Shown here: positions 36,764-45,633 of the stretch, piece after piece
Position numbering within the stretch: the first letter of the stretch is position 1
Layout: the number at the start of each line of letters is the position of its first letter
Source of the DNA: Paenibacillus sp. KS-LC4
GTDB taxonomy: Bacteria > Bacillota > Bacilli > Paenibacillales > Paenibacillaceae
Direction: 5' to 3'
DNA length: 64,000 nt
Assembly: GCF_036894955.1 (NCBI RefSeq)
Contig: NZ_CP145905.1
Location: forward strand, 1,247,501-1,311,500
Notes under the pieces: generated by a model
Database searches by the model: none
Told to the model about the DNA's origin: nothing
The model's input: only the letters and a program-made list of their open reading frames with translations
Translations under genes and position numbers: made by a program

Positions 36764-39700
36764 ATGCAGCAATGGTATAAACGCAAAACAAGTCGCAATA
36801 AGCAATTATCTATTTTAATCGTCATGTCGCTTTTGCTCACCTTATTATTTCCAGCAGGGGCAATGGGGGCGGAGGCGGCGCCGCAAAGTGTTAAATCTTC
36901 CATTGTGTCCGAGCAGCTGAAGCTGCCGAAATTCGTCTATGAGCAGGTTGATTCAGCCGGCAAGAAGGAGTCGGCAGGGCTGCTTGGCGCGCAGGGGGAG
37001 CAGCGCTTTAAGGTGGAGGCGACAGACTCTGCTGCAAACGGAACAACACCACTGCTCAGTACGCCGCAAAACTATGTGCCGCAATCGGACAGCGGCAAGA
37101 CGATCAGCGTCATTGTAGAGCTGGTATCCGATCCAATTGCCGTGCAGAGCGTCAAGGCACAGCAAGGTCAGGCCAAGTCGATTGCCGGCTATCAGACGAT
37201 GGTGAAGCAGGAGCAATCCAGCTTTGCTGCTGCTGCAAGGAAGCTGAATGTGAAGCTTGGGCGTCAGTACCAGCAAATTTTCAATGGCTACTCGGTACAG
37301 GTTCCGGCAAATCAGGTGGACAAGCTGCTTACTTTGCCTGGCGTGAAGGCGATCTATCCGAACTCGGAAATTATCATTGAGCCGCAGCCAAGCGTGGAGG
37401 CCAAAATGGACGAGAGTGCTCCATTTATCGGCACCCCTGTTTATTGGGACAGCGGCCTAACAGGGGCAGGCATTAAGGTTGGGGTTATTGATAGCGGTAT
37501 TGACTATCTCCATCCAAGCTTAAAGGATGCTTATAAGGGCGGCTATGATTTTGTCGACAATGATAATGATCCGTATGAGACGCTTCCCGATCCGAATGAT
37601 GCCGAGGTGGCAACCTCCCATGGCACGCATGTGGCTGGCACCGTGGCAGGGCGTGGAGATCCGGAAAACCCGGATGGCGAAAGCGGATGGGTAAAAGGCG
37701 TTGCATACGGTGCAGATATTTATGCTTACCGCGTGCTGGGACCGAAAGGCAGAGGCTCGACCGAAAATGTTATCGCCGCGATGGAACGCTCGGTTATCGA
37801 CGGCATGGATATCATTAATCTTTCGCTTGGCGATGACTTTAATGATCAGTTCGAGGCGAGCGCCGTCGCGCTGAATAATGTGATGCTGGCAGGCGTTGTA
37901 GCGGTTGCGGCGAACGGCAATGATGGACCTGAGCCTTATACGGTTGGCGTTCCGGCTACAGCGGAGCTGGCGATTTCCGTTGGAGCCTCTACGCCTCCGC
38001 TTTCTGTGCCTGTGCTGACAGGAAGCGGAGTAGGTACCATTTATGGCGGCTATATGACCTACTCCCCTGAGCTTGGCAATCTCGAAAATAATGCTCTGGA
38101 GCTTGTGTATGCGGGATTAGGAACAGCGGAGGATTTCATTGGCAAAGATGTAACGGATAAAGCTGCACTCATTTCACGCGGCTCTATTACTTTTGGCGAG
38201 AAGGCGCTGAATGCCTTAAATGCCGGAGCTGCGGCTGTCATTATTTATAACAATGCGACAGGAGGCTTCAGTGGAACGCTGAATGCGGGGGTCGATTATG
38301 TCCCTACGCTTAGCATTTCCAAGGAGGATGGACTTGCTTTGAAAGCGAAGGTTGACGCGGCTGCCGGGTCTGGCGGGTATGCAATCAACTTTGGCATAAC
38401 AGTAGAACAGGATATGATGGGTGATTTCAGCTCGCGCGGTCCATCACTGCCGGGTCTGGCTATTAAGCCGGATATTTCGGCGCCAGGTGTAGCCATTCGT
38501 TCATCCGTGCCTGCTTATGGCGGCGATTATACGGATGCTTACGAAAATAAGCAAGGCACGAGCATGGCGAGTCCTCATATTGCAGGCGCTGCGGCTTTGC
38601 TGCTTCAAAAGGAAAGAGGACTTACTCCATTTGAGGTAAAAGGGTTGCTGATGAACAATGCGAAGAAGCTGGCAGATCGCAGCGGTGAGCGTTATTCGCA
38701 TATGGATCAAGGGGCAGGACGGATTGATCTGGAGCAAATTTCTAATGCAAAAGCGATAGCGCTCGTGGAGGAAACGACAATTGCAGTAGCAGGCGCTGCC
38801 GCTACGTCTTATTTGACGGGCAGCTTATCTTTTGGAGCGTTAGCTCCAGGAGATGAATCGGCGAAAACGATCCAAGTAAAGGATATTTCTGGCACGGCCA
38901 GCTCTTATGCGGTATCGACGATATGGTACGGCGAGGCGGCAGGAGAGCTGAGCGTTAGTGAAGATACGTTCGCGGTGGCGGCAGACGATACAGCTTCCTT
39001 CGATGTAGCGCTGCAGGTAGCTGAAGCAGCGGAGGAAGGTCGTTACGAGGGTGAAGTCGTCATTCAGGGTGGAGGGCAGACTATACAGCTTCCACTCGCT
39101 GTCTATGTAGGCGACGTGGAGCTTCCGGCAAAAGTATCGGAAATTACGCTTGAACCGTTTCTCTTCTCGCCAAATGGTGATGGTGCAGCGGATACGACCG
39201 ACCTTAAGTTCCGTGTAAATGCTACGCTGCCGTATTTTTCACTTGATGTTTATGAGGTTTCGGGAAGCAATTTGTCCTGGAAAGGGGTCATTGTGGAAAA
39301 TGCGCAGGGCATTTCCCCGGGCAGCTACATCGTTGAAGGCTGGGACGGAGAAATATTGACGTCTCGCGGCCCTCAGCAGCTTGGTGAAGGACATTATGTC
39401 GTCGTGCCTTGGATCGGTTTTGGGTCAGAAGACTTTTTGCTTGACCAGCTTGCCGAATTTGTCGTGGATGTGCAGGCTCCTGTTGCACAACTGGCTGACC
39501 CGTCCATTGTGGTTACAGGCAATGACGGTGTGATTAGCGGACGAATAATCAGTGACCGCCTCATTACGTTGTTCGGGGATTATTCGGCAGTTGGCGCTGC
39601 TGCCGTCGCTGAGGATGCCAACGGCGATTTACAGCAGTATGATGCGACGATCGCAGCAGACGGGCGCTTCGAGATTTCGGTGCCTATTGTGCAAGGAAGC

Positions 39701-40717
39701 AACACGTTTGACGTGTATGTGTATGATGCCGCCGATAATGGCGTCTTGGAGCCAGCCTTTGTTGTCAACTATGAGAGTGCGAATGAGCAGCCTGCCACAT
39801 TGGCAGCTGTTGCTTCAAAGACTAGTGTGCGCACGGGTGAAACCTTTGATATTGATGTGAATTTTGAGCATGTAAAGGGTCTATATGCGGCGCAGTTCAG
39901 CTTGACCTATGACAGCGCTCTAGTAAAAGGCTCGGTTACGCCAAGCGTTACGCTGTCCACCTACCAGCAGCAGGTCAGCCCTGGCGGATCGCTTATCGTA
40001 AATGAGACGGTTGTTGATCTCGGCAATGGCAGTGCGAGAAGCGACTATGTCCTATCGTTGACCGGGGATCACAGCGGTTATAGCGGCTCCGGTACACTGG
40101 CAACGTTCCATTTTTCCAGCGGCAGCTCAGGAAAACGAGATTTTAAGCTGTCCAATGTTCGGGCCTTGAACAGCGATACGCAAGAAATTACTTATAGCAG
40201 TGTGAGCGATGCTTCTGTGACGGTGACGCAGGGTCCTACCGAGCCAGAGCATCGGATTACAGGCAAAATAACGGCTGAAGCTCTCGGCAGCAGTGTGAAT
40301 TATGGCGAGACGTGGTACCAAGGTGCCGATGGTGTGCATAAAGTTGTCGTAGAGGCGATTACAGCAAGCAAGGAGGTTGCAGCTGTTGGTGAAGTGAAGG
40401 CGGATGGAAGCTATACGCTGCTTGTTCCAGCGGGTACTTATACCGTGCGTGTAGTCGTGCCAGGCCATGTGGCTTCGGCGTCTTCGGTGACGGTGGCAGG
40501 CGAGGATACGACGCTTAATGTCGGACCGCTTCAGGCGGGCGATGTGAATAGCGACGGTAAAATTGATCTTGCCGATCTCCAGCTTGTCGCCAAGCAGTTC
40601 GGCAAGTCGCGGAATACAACTTGGGCCAATGCGCCAGCAAGCGCAGCTGACATTAACCGGGATAACGCGGTTGACCTGCTTGATATTTCCTTTATTTTAG
40701 GCAACTTCAAGCTGTAA
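36764..40717 (+). CDS. Large secreted subtilisin-like protease with PA, cohesin-like and dockerin-like domains
   Basis: This 1317-aa protein has a signal peptide ending near GAEA (about 36), an inhibitor I9-like propeptide (about 105-210) and a peptidase S8 domain with catalytic D243 (VIDSGID), H289 (SHGTHVAG) and S600 (GTSMASPH). The S8 domain is split by a PA insertion (about 420-530), as in Vpr or lactocepin-type proteases. Then come Fn3-like beta domains, a cohesin-like module (about 1020-1155, SKTSVRTGETFDIDVNFE), a CarboxypepD_reg-like beta module, and a C-terminal dockerin-like pair (D1260 in DVNSDGKIDLADL and D1296 in DINRDNAVDLLDI). The next gene encodes an SLH-anchored protein with a cohesin-like domain, so the protease may dock on the cell surface. 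Confidence 0.92.
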   Translation: MQQWYKRKTSRNKQLSILIVMSLLLTLLFPAGAMGAEAAPQSVKSSIVSEQLKLPKFVYEQVDSAGKKESAGLLGAQGEQRFKVEATDSAANGTTPLLSTPQNYVPQSDSGKTISVIVELVSDPIAVQSVKAQQGQAKSIAGYQTMVKQEQSSFAAAARKLNVKLGRQYQQIFNGYSVQVPANQVDKLLTLPGVKAIYPNSEIIIEPQPSVEAKMDESAPFIGTPVYWDSGLTGAGIKVGVIDSGIDYLHPSLKDAYKGGYDFVDNDNDPYETLPDPNDAEVATSHGTHVAGTVAGRGDPENPDGESGWVKGVAYGADIYAYRVLGPKGRGSTENVIAAMERSVIDGMDIINLSLGDDFNDQFEASAVALNNVMLAGVVAVAANGNDGPEPYTVGVPATAELAISVGASTPPLSVPVLTGSGVGTIYGGYMTYSPELGNLENNALELVYAGLGTAEDFIGKDVTDKAALISRGSITFGEKALNALNAGAAAVIIYNNATGGFSGTLNAGVDYVPTLSISKEDGLALKAKVDAAAGSGGYAINFGITVEQDMMGDFSSRGPSLPGLAIKPDISAPGVAIRSSVPAYGGDYTDAYENKQGTSMASPHIAGAAALLLQKERGLTPFEVKGLLMNNAKKLADRSGERYSHMDQGAGRIDLEQISNAKAIALVEETTIAVAGAAATSYLTGSLSFGALAPGDESAKTIQVKDISGTASSYAVSTIWYGEAAGELSVSEDTFAVAADDTASFDVALQVAEAAEEGRYEGEVVIQGGGQTIQLPLAVYVGDVELPAKVSEITLEPFLFSPNGDGAADTTDLKFRVNATLPYFSLDVYEVSGSNLSWKGVIVENAQGISPGSYIVEGWDGEILTSRGPQQLGEGHYVVVPWIGFGSEDFLLDQLAEFVVDVQAPVAQLADPSIVVTGNDGVISGRIISDRLITLFGDYSAVGAAAVAEDANGDLQQYDATIAADGRFEISVPIVQGSNTFDVYVYDAADNGVLEPAFVVNYESANEQPATLAAVASKTSVRTGETFDIDVNFEHVKGLYAAQFSLTYDSALVKGSVTPSVTLSTYQQQVSPGGSLIVNETVVDLGNGSARSDYVLSLTGDHSGYSGSGTLATFHFSSGSSGKRDFKLSNVRALNSDTQEITYSSVSDASVTVTQGPTEPEHRITGKITAEALGSSVNYGETWYQGADGVHKVVVEAITASKEVAAVGEVKADGSYTLLVPAGTYTVRVVVPGHVASASSVTVAGEDTTLNVGPLQAGDVNSDGKIDLADLQLVAKQFGKSRNTTWANAPASAADINRDNAVDLLDISFILGNFKL

Positions 40718-40785
40718 GAGGCAAGAAGTAAGAAGTAAGTGGTAAAGAGCAAGAGACGGATTATAAAACGGCAGTGAAACATGGA

Positions 40786-40818
40786 AGGGGAGCGCGATTG
40801 GCTCCCCTCCTTATTTTT
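40786..40818 (+). terminator. Terminator after the subtilase gene
   Basis: An 8-bp stem (AGGGGAGC / GCTCCCCT) with a 7-nt loop precedes a TTATTTTT tract. It lies after a purine-rich spacer and before the cohesin-SLH gene, so that gene may depend on read-through or its own promoter. Confidence 0.75.
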
Positions 40819-40863
40819 AGAATGAGGTATAGGCGCAAGAAGTCGAAGACAGGAGAGATGAAT

Positions 40864-42102
40864 ATGAGAGGGAGTCAGCATTCAAAATGGTTGTCATTAA
40901 TGGGGCTAAGCCTGCTGGTCACTGCATGGCTTGGTACGGCAGCGGCATCGGGAGCAGAGAAGGCGGAAGCAGACAAGCTGCCGCAAATTCGTATTGTTCC
41001 TTCTGCGGATCAGGTGAAGATTGGCGATGTGTTCGAGGTCGCTGTATGGCTCCAAGGCTTTAAGGGGAGCTACGGTGGGGTTCAAGGCTATGAGGTACAT
41101 ATGAAATACGATTCAAAGCGAATAGCGCCTGTAGTTGAAAACGAGGCGGGGGCGCTGCTGCGGCCAGCGGTGTTTGCAGCTTCGGCGAGTCCCATGCAAC
41201 TGCTGAACAAGCTTGATGCCGCAGCAGGCCTTATTCAAATTGCCGAGGCGACGGCCCAGCGAGGCCCGGCATTATTTTCAGGCTACGGAAAGCTGGGCAG
41301 TCTGACCTTTAAGGCAGAGAAGGAGGGAGCTGCTGTTTTCAGCTTGGCGAAGTCGATTATTATTTTGCCGGATAATCCGGGGCTGAATATTCAGCATCGA
41401 GTAAATGAGCCGGTCGTCAGCATTGGCGCAGAATTAGTCAAGGAAGGCGCGACGAAGGTCGTCGGACAAGCGCCTGCGAAAGTGGAAGCGCGGTTGACGG
41501 TCGAGCAGCGCCTCAAGCAATTCAACGACTATGAGGCGGTTGCGAAGCTGAAGTGGGCTTCGGCAGCTGTTGGGGAGCTTGCGCTTGCGCAGGTGATGCA
41601 AGGGACGGCAGCTGGCGCCTTTGAGCCGGGGCGCCTCATGACGCGGGCAGAGTTCGCGAAGGCCGCTGTGCTTGCATTCGAGCTGGATATGAAGCAGCAA
41701 TCCATGCCTACCTTTACCGATGTGCGCAAAGGCGATTGGTCATACGACTATGTAGAGACAGCCGCGGCAAATGGTCTGCTGCAAGGTGTAGAGCGGCCGC
41801 AAGGCAGTGTTTTTCTGCCGAATCAGTCGATTACGCGGGCGGAAATTGCCGCCGTGCTGTCGCGGGAGCTTAAGGCGCTCGGCCCGGTCGAGCCAGCAGG
41901 TGAACAGGAAAAGGCTGCATCTGGTGTGCATCCGTTTAGCGATATTAGCGGCCACTGGGCGGAGCAGGACATTGCCTATTTGTACGAGCTAAAGCTGCTG
42001 CAAGGACGGACGGACAAGCTTTTTGCTCCGGGCGACCATGCAGTGCGAGCGGAGGTCAGCGTACTGCTGCACCGCGTGATGGAGCGTCTGAACGGACATT
42101 AG
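40864..42102 (+). CDS. Cell-surface protein with cohesin-like domain and SLH repeats
   Basis: This 412-aa protein has a signal peptide (MGLSLLVTAWLGTAAASG), a cohesin-like module (about 40-175: SADQVKIGDVFEVAVWLQGF, YEVHMKYDSKRIAPV, LGSLTFKAEKEG), a linker and three SLH repeats (about 245-285, 290-345 and 355-405, each with a TRAE-like motif and an FTDV or FSDI start). SLH repeats bind pyruvylated wall polysaccharide, so the cohesin-like module is displayed outside. Start: AGGAG at 40851-40855 fits ATG at 40864, not the ATG at 40858. It probably partners with the dockerin-bearing subtilase next door. Confidence 0.88.
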   Translation: MRGSQHSKWLSLMGLSLLVTAWLGTAAASGAEKAEADKLPQIRIVPSADQVKIGDVFEVAVWLQGFKGSYGGVQGYEVHMKYDSKRIAPVVENEAGALLRPAVFAASASPMQLLNKLDAAAGLIQIAEATAQRGPALFSGYGKLGSLTFKAEKEGAAVFSLAKSIIILPDNPGLNIQHRVNEPVVSIGAELVKEGATKVVGQAPAKVEARLTVEQRLKQFNDYEAVAKLKWASAAVGELALAQVMQGTAAGAFEPGRLMTRAEFAKAAVLAFELDMKQQSMPTFTDVRKGDWSYDYVETAAANGLLQGVERPQGSVFLPNQSITRAEIAAVLSRELKALGPVEPAGEQEKAASGVHPFSDISGHWAEQDIAYLYELKLLQGRTDKLFAPGDHAVRAEVSVLLHRVMERLNGH

Positions 42103-42139
42103 CTATTCGCATCGACTAAGGTAAGGAAGCCCCTTCCAC

Positions 42140-42178
42140 GCCAAAAAAACCTCTGCCACACGGGAGAGGTTTTTTGGC
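42140..42178. terminator. Bidirectional terminator between cohesin-SLH gene and tagO
   Basis: GCCAAAAAAACCTCT pairs with AGAGGTTTTTTGGC around a 10-nt loop. The T-run on each strand allows use by both convergent genes. Confidence 0.88.
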
Positions 42179-42188
42179 AATCCATGCT

Positions 42189-43157
42189 TTATACCGGAAT
42201 CATAAGTAAAATAATCGAAAATAGCGAGAAGCAAACGCTGATGAGAAACAGAAACGACAGCACTTGTCCGGGTTTGAGCCCGGAATGCAGCAGGCGGTAA
42301 TGAACCTGTGTCGCATCTGCTTGGTAGATGGGCTTGCCTTGAATCATACGCTTGATTACGACGAAAATATTATCGAAGATCGGCACGCCAAGCGCCAAAA
42401 TCGGAATGAAAATCGACAGCACAGTCGCCTGCTTGAAGGCGCCGTCAAGTGCAATGACCCCAAGCATAAAGCCGAGGAACGTCGCCCCAGCGTCACCCAT
42501 AAATATTTTGGCCGGAGGCTTATTGTAGCGCAGGTAAGCAATTGCTGCTCCAATCAAAATAATAGCCAGCATCGCGGAATCGCTTTGCCCCTTGGCAAGA
42601 GCCACAATAAACAGCGTCACAGCTGAAATCGTAGAAAGGCCGCCCGCCAAGCCGTCCATGCCATCGGAGAAGTTAATAACGGTCGTTACCCCGAAAATCC
42701 ATAAAATCGTCAATACGAATTGCAGGGCATAAGGCAGATTGACGAATTCCCCGCTGAGCGGATTGTAGAAGCCCTCGAAAGATACACCAGCGAAAAATAC
42801 GATTGCCGCCGCCGACACTTGAACGAGCATCTTCGGCAATGACGGAAAATCCTTGCCATGCGTCTTGTACCAATCGTCAATTGTGCCAATAATGAGCAGC
42901 AAGATCGAGCTTATTATAATAGCGACTGTTTTCATTGTAATTTCATCTACGAATACTAAATACGTAGCCATAAAGCCGACAAAAATAGCATAGCTCGCCG
43001 TGAGTGGAATCGGCTCTTTATGTATTTTGCGTTCGACATCTTTGCGGGGCTTGTCCACAAAATCGATGCGGAAGGCAAGCTTGCGTAGCGGAGGGATAAG
43101 CAGCAGCACAATAAAGAATGACATTGCAAATGCAGCAGCGTAACTAATCGAGATCAT
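42189..43157 (-). CDS. tagO: Undecaprenyl-phosphate GlcNAc-1-phosphate transferase (TagO/WecA-like)
   Basis: This protein of about 322 aa has ten helices and belongs to the MraY/WecA/TagO family. It transfers GlcNAc-1-phosphate (or a related sugar phosphate) to undecaprenyl phosphate, the first step of teichoic acid or wall polysaccharide synthesis. Motifs: DKPRKDVERKIHKEPIP, DDWYK, NFSDGMDGLAGG and FMGDAGATFLG. The frame runs upstream to TTG at 43202, but the ATG at 43157 matches family length. Its AGGAG is immediately adjacent, so the true start is uncertain. It stands alone on this strand between SLH and GH43 genes. Confidence 0.88.
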   Translation of the reverse strand: MISISYAAAFAMSFFIVLLLIPPLRKLAFRIDFVDKPRKDVERKIHKEPIPLTASYAIFVGFMATYLVFVDEITMKTVAIIISSILLLIIGTIDDWYKTHGKDFPSLPKMLVQVSAAAIVFFAGVSFEGFYNPLSGEFVNLPYALQFVLTILWIFGVTTVINFSDGMDGLAGGLSTISAVTLFIVALAKGQSDSAMLAIILIGAAIAYLRYNKPPAKIFMGDAGATFLGFMLGVIALDGAFKQATVLSIFIPILALGVPIFDNIFVVIKRMIQGKPIYQADATQVHYRLLHSGLKPGQVLSFLFLISVCFSLFSIILLMIPV

Positions 43158-43313
43158 CTCCTGAATGTATAAATATATAAAAATAGGCAGCAAAGCTAGC
43201 AATCTCTCAAACTATTAAAATGTTACAATAAACGAGTTTGAATAGCAAATTTTTGATAAATAGCTCATCATCCGTCGAAGTCCAGATCGTTCACCATTCG
43301 CCGGATTGTTCAA

Positions 43314-43341
43314 TTGATATCGCTTACATAAATGCTAAAAT
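43314..43341 (+). promoter_or_regulatory. Promoter with overlapping cre-like site for the GH43 gene
   Basis: TTGATA (43314-43319) and TAAAAT (43336-43341) are separated by 16 bp, about 60 bp upstream of the start codon. TGATATCGCTTACA (43315-43328) matches the CcpA cre consensus TGWAANCGNTNWCA at all but one fixed position and overlaps the -35 element and spacer. That suggests catabolite repression, which is normal for such hydrolases. Confidence 0.5.
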
Positions 43342-43402
43342 AAGGGATGTGCGTTGCTGGTCTTAACCAGGCGTCGCATCATTATAAAGGAGGAGTTCAA
43401 GC

Positions 43403-45289
43403 ATGGTGATTATGGGAAAAAGAAGTTTGATCGCTGTTTTGCTGCTTACTCTACTGCTTTCAATTGCTGCCGGAGCGATTCCGGCGGGCCGCGCTGACGC
43501 TGCCAGCGTAAGTATTGTAAACGGGACGGATTGGAAGGACACCGCTGGCAACCCGATTCTTGCAAACAGCGGGAACATATTAAAAGTCGGCTCCACCTAT
43601 TATTGGTATGGCGAGCATGCGACGGGCGGAACGTTCGATGCCGTTAACGTGTATTCATCAAGCGACCTCAAAAATTGGACCTTCCGCAGCAGCGTGCTGA
43701 CCAAAACCTCGGCAGCGGAGCTGAATACGAGCAAGATCGAGCGCCCTAAGGTCATCTATAATGCTGCAACGGGCAAATATGTGCTCTGGATGCATTATGA
43801 AAATGGCAGCGATTATTCGCTCGCCCGCGTTGCCGTTGCGACGAGCTCTACACCAGATGGAGCATTTACGTATCAAGGCAGCTTCCGGCCGCTGAACTAC
43901 GAGTCCCGGGATATGACGGTATTTGCCGATACCGATGGCAGTGCCTACCTCATTACTGCTTCGAGGAAAAATGGCGGTGCCAACGATACGATGGCGATTT
44001 TCAAGCTGAATGCCGATTACACGGGCGTCAGCAGCTTCGTCGGCTGGATTTATGAGAACGGTTACCGCGAAGCGCCCGCTGTTGTGAAGAAAAACAATAC
44101 GTATTATTTGTTCACCTCGCAGGCTTCGGGCTGGTATCCGAACCAAGGCGGCTATTCCACAGCCTCGGCGATGAACGGCACATGGTCTGCGATCTCGCCC
44201 TTTGGCGATCCGGCGGCTTACAGCTCTCAGATTGAAAATATTATGACTGTGACGGGCAGCGCCGTCACCAGCTACATCTATATGGCGGACCGCTGGAATC
44301 CGCTCAATCTCAGTGACCACAAATTCATCTGGCTGCCGCTCACGCTGAATGATGCAAGCAATAGCGCCACGCTCAATTGGTATAGCTCCTGGGACATTGA
44401 TGCTGGAACTGGCGCGGTCACGCTGCCCTCGCAAGTCAACCATGCGCTGGGCAAAACCGCGACCGCCAGCAGCATAGCCTCGGGAAGCAGCGCGGCAAAT
44501 GGCAACGACGGCAACGCCCAAGTGTCATGGGCGGCTGCAAGCAACAGCTGGCCGGCATGGTGGCAGGTGGATTTTGGAGCACCGAAGACGATTACTGAGG
44601 TTGATATTTCGTGGTTTATGTATAAGGGCTCCGAGGGCTATTACAAATATAAAATCGAAATCAGCAATGACGGCGTGAACTATGCCGTCATTGACCGCAC
44701 GACGAATACCGCATACGGCTTTACGACCGATGCGGTGCATTTTACAGCGCGTTATGTGCGAATTAATATGGTGAGTGCGGTGCTGTTCAACAATCCGGGC
44801 AACTGGTATACGCCAACGCTGCACGAGGTTCGGCTGCTCGGTCCGGCGACGGCGGAGGCGGCGGGCTACAGCACCTTTGAAGCGGGTGCTCTTGCTGGTT
44901 ACCTAATTCGTCATAATAACTATGTTGGACGCGTTGATTCAGGTGTATCTCCGGCTGCCGATTCGCAGTTCCGAGTCGTACCGGGTCTTGCGAACGCGTC
45001 GTCCGTATCGCTGGAGTCGATGAATTACCCGGGCTATTTTTTTCGCCGAAATGCCAGCAATCAGATTGTGCTTCAGCAATATGACGGAACGGATGCGTTC
45101 AAACAGGATGCGACCTTCAACATCGTCAGCGGGCTTGGAGACAGCACGAAAATTTCCTTTGAATCGTACAGCCAGCCCGGCTATTACGTTCGCCATTACA
45201 ACTATGTGCTGCGGCTGGACGCCTTGAGCGCCCTCAATACAACCATCTCTAAAAATGATGCAACGTTCAAACGAACGAACTTTTCGTAA
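43403..45289 (+). CDS. Secreted GH43-family glycosidase with F5/8 type C and AbfB-like (CBM42-like) modules
   Basis: This 628-aa protein has a signal peptide ending near ADA|AS (about 33). A five-bladed beta-propeller-like GH43 domain (about 36-345) includes GNILKVGSTYYWYGEHA, ESRDMTVFADTDGSAYLI and GYREAPAVVKKNNTYYLFTS; the likely acid is the E of YREAP. Then follows an F5/8 type C (discoidin) domain (about 347-485). The C-terminus (about 490-628) has two beta-trefoil repeats with YLIRHNNYVGRVDSG and YYVRHYNYVLRLDA, as in AbfB/CBM42 arabinofuranose-binding domains. An exo-beta-1,3-galactanase or arabinan-related activity on arabinogalactan is plausible. AAAGGAGGAG precedes the ATG. Confidence 0.88.
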   Translation: MVIMGKRSLIAVLLLTLLLSIAAGAIPAGRADAASVSIVNGTDWKDTAGNPILANSGNILKVGSTYYWYGEHATGGTFDAVNVYSSSDLKNWTFRSSVLTKTSAAELNTSKIERPKVIYNAATGKYVLWMHYENGSDYSLARVAVATSSTPDGAFTYQGSFRPLNYESRDMTVFADTDGSAYLITASRKNGGANDTMAIFKLNADYTGVSSFVGWIYENGYREAPAVVKKNNTYYLFTSQASGWYPNQGGYSTASAMNGTWSAISPFGDPAAYSSQIENIMTVTGSAVTSYIYMADRWNPLNLSDHKFIWLPLTLNDASNSATLNWYSSWDIDAGTGAVTLPSQVNHALGKTATASSIASGSSAANGNDGNAQVSWAAASNSWPAWWQVDFGAPKTITEVDISWFMYKGSEGYYKYKIEISNDGVNYAVIDRTTNTAYGFTTDAVHFTARYVRINMVSAVLFNNPGNWYTPTLHEVRLLGPATAEAAGYSTFEAGALAGYLIRHNNYVGRVDSGVSPAADSQFRVVPGLANASSVSLESMNYPGYFFRRNASNQIVLQQYDGTDAFKQDATFNIVSGLGDSTKISFESYSQPGYYVRHYNYVLRLDALSALNTTISKNDATFKRTNFS

Positions 45290-45391
45290 AATCGTAGAGA
45301 GAAGCATAGACGAGGGCTGAAAAGAGGCAGGAAGAGGAGCAGGAACAAAGCTGAAAAGATAGGGGGAAATAGGGAGCAAGAGAGAAAAACT

Positions 45392-45524
45392 CAAGACACA
45401 AGACACAAGAGACAAGACACAAGACACAAGACACAAGACACAAGACACAAGACACAAGAGACAAGACACAAGAGACAAGACACAAGACACAAGACACAAG
45501 ACACAAGAGACAAGACACAAGAGA
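45392..45524. repeat. Microsatellite: 19 tandem units of a 7-bp repeat, CAAGA(C/G)A
   Basis: The 133-bp tract consists of exactly 19 uninterrupted 7-bp units. Fourteen are CAAGACA and five are CAAGAGA (units 3, 10, 12, 17 and 19). It lies between the GH43 stop codon and its terminator, after an 100-bp purine-rich stretch. The last unit is also the start of the terminator's left arm. A 7-bp unit is open in all frames, which creates spurious VSCVLCL-type reading frames on the minus strand. It looks like slippage expansion. Confidence 0.97.
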
Positions 45525-45556
45525 AAGAGTGGGCTCCCCCTCTTTCTCTTGTTTTT
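45518..45556 (+). terminator. GH43 terminator whose left arm is part of the microsatellite
   Basis: CAAGAGAAAGAG (45518-45529) pairs perfectly with CTCTTTCTCTTG (45540-45551), with an internal GGG/CCC in the loop, followed by TTTTT. The first seven bases of the left arm are repeat unit 19. Confidence 0.85.
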
Positions 45557-45633
45557 ATGAATGAAGGTAAGCATCCCCTTCTAAATCCGTGGAGAGATAG
45601 AGCTTCGTTAATCCTAGACTTACTTTAAAGCGG

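Noticed and set aside
45392..45524. CRISPR-like repeat array
   Set aside because: The 7-bp units are directly adjacent with no spacers, and no cas genes are present.
44939..45574. Long minus-strand frames made of VSCVLCL-type heptapeptides
   Set aside because: They are products of the 7-bp microsatellite, which is open in every frame, and continue into antisense of the GH43 gene. There is no ribosome binding site or independent domain.
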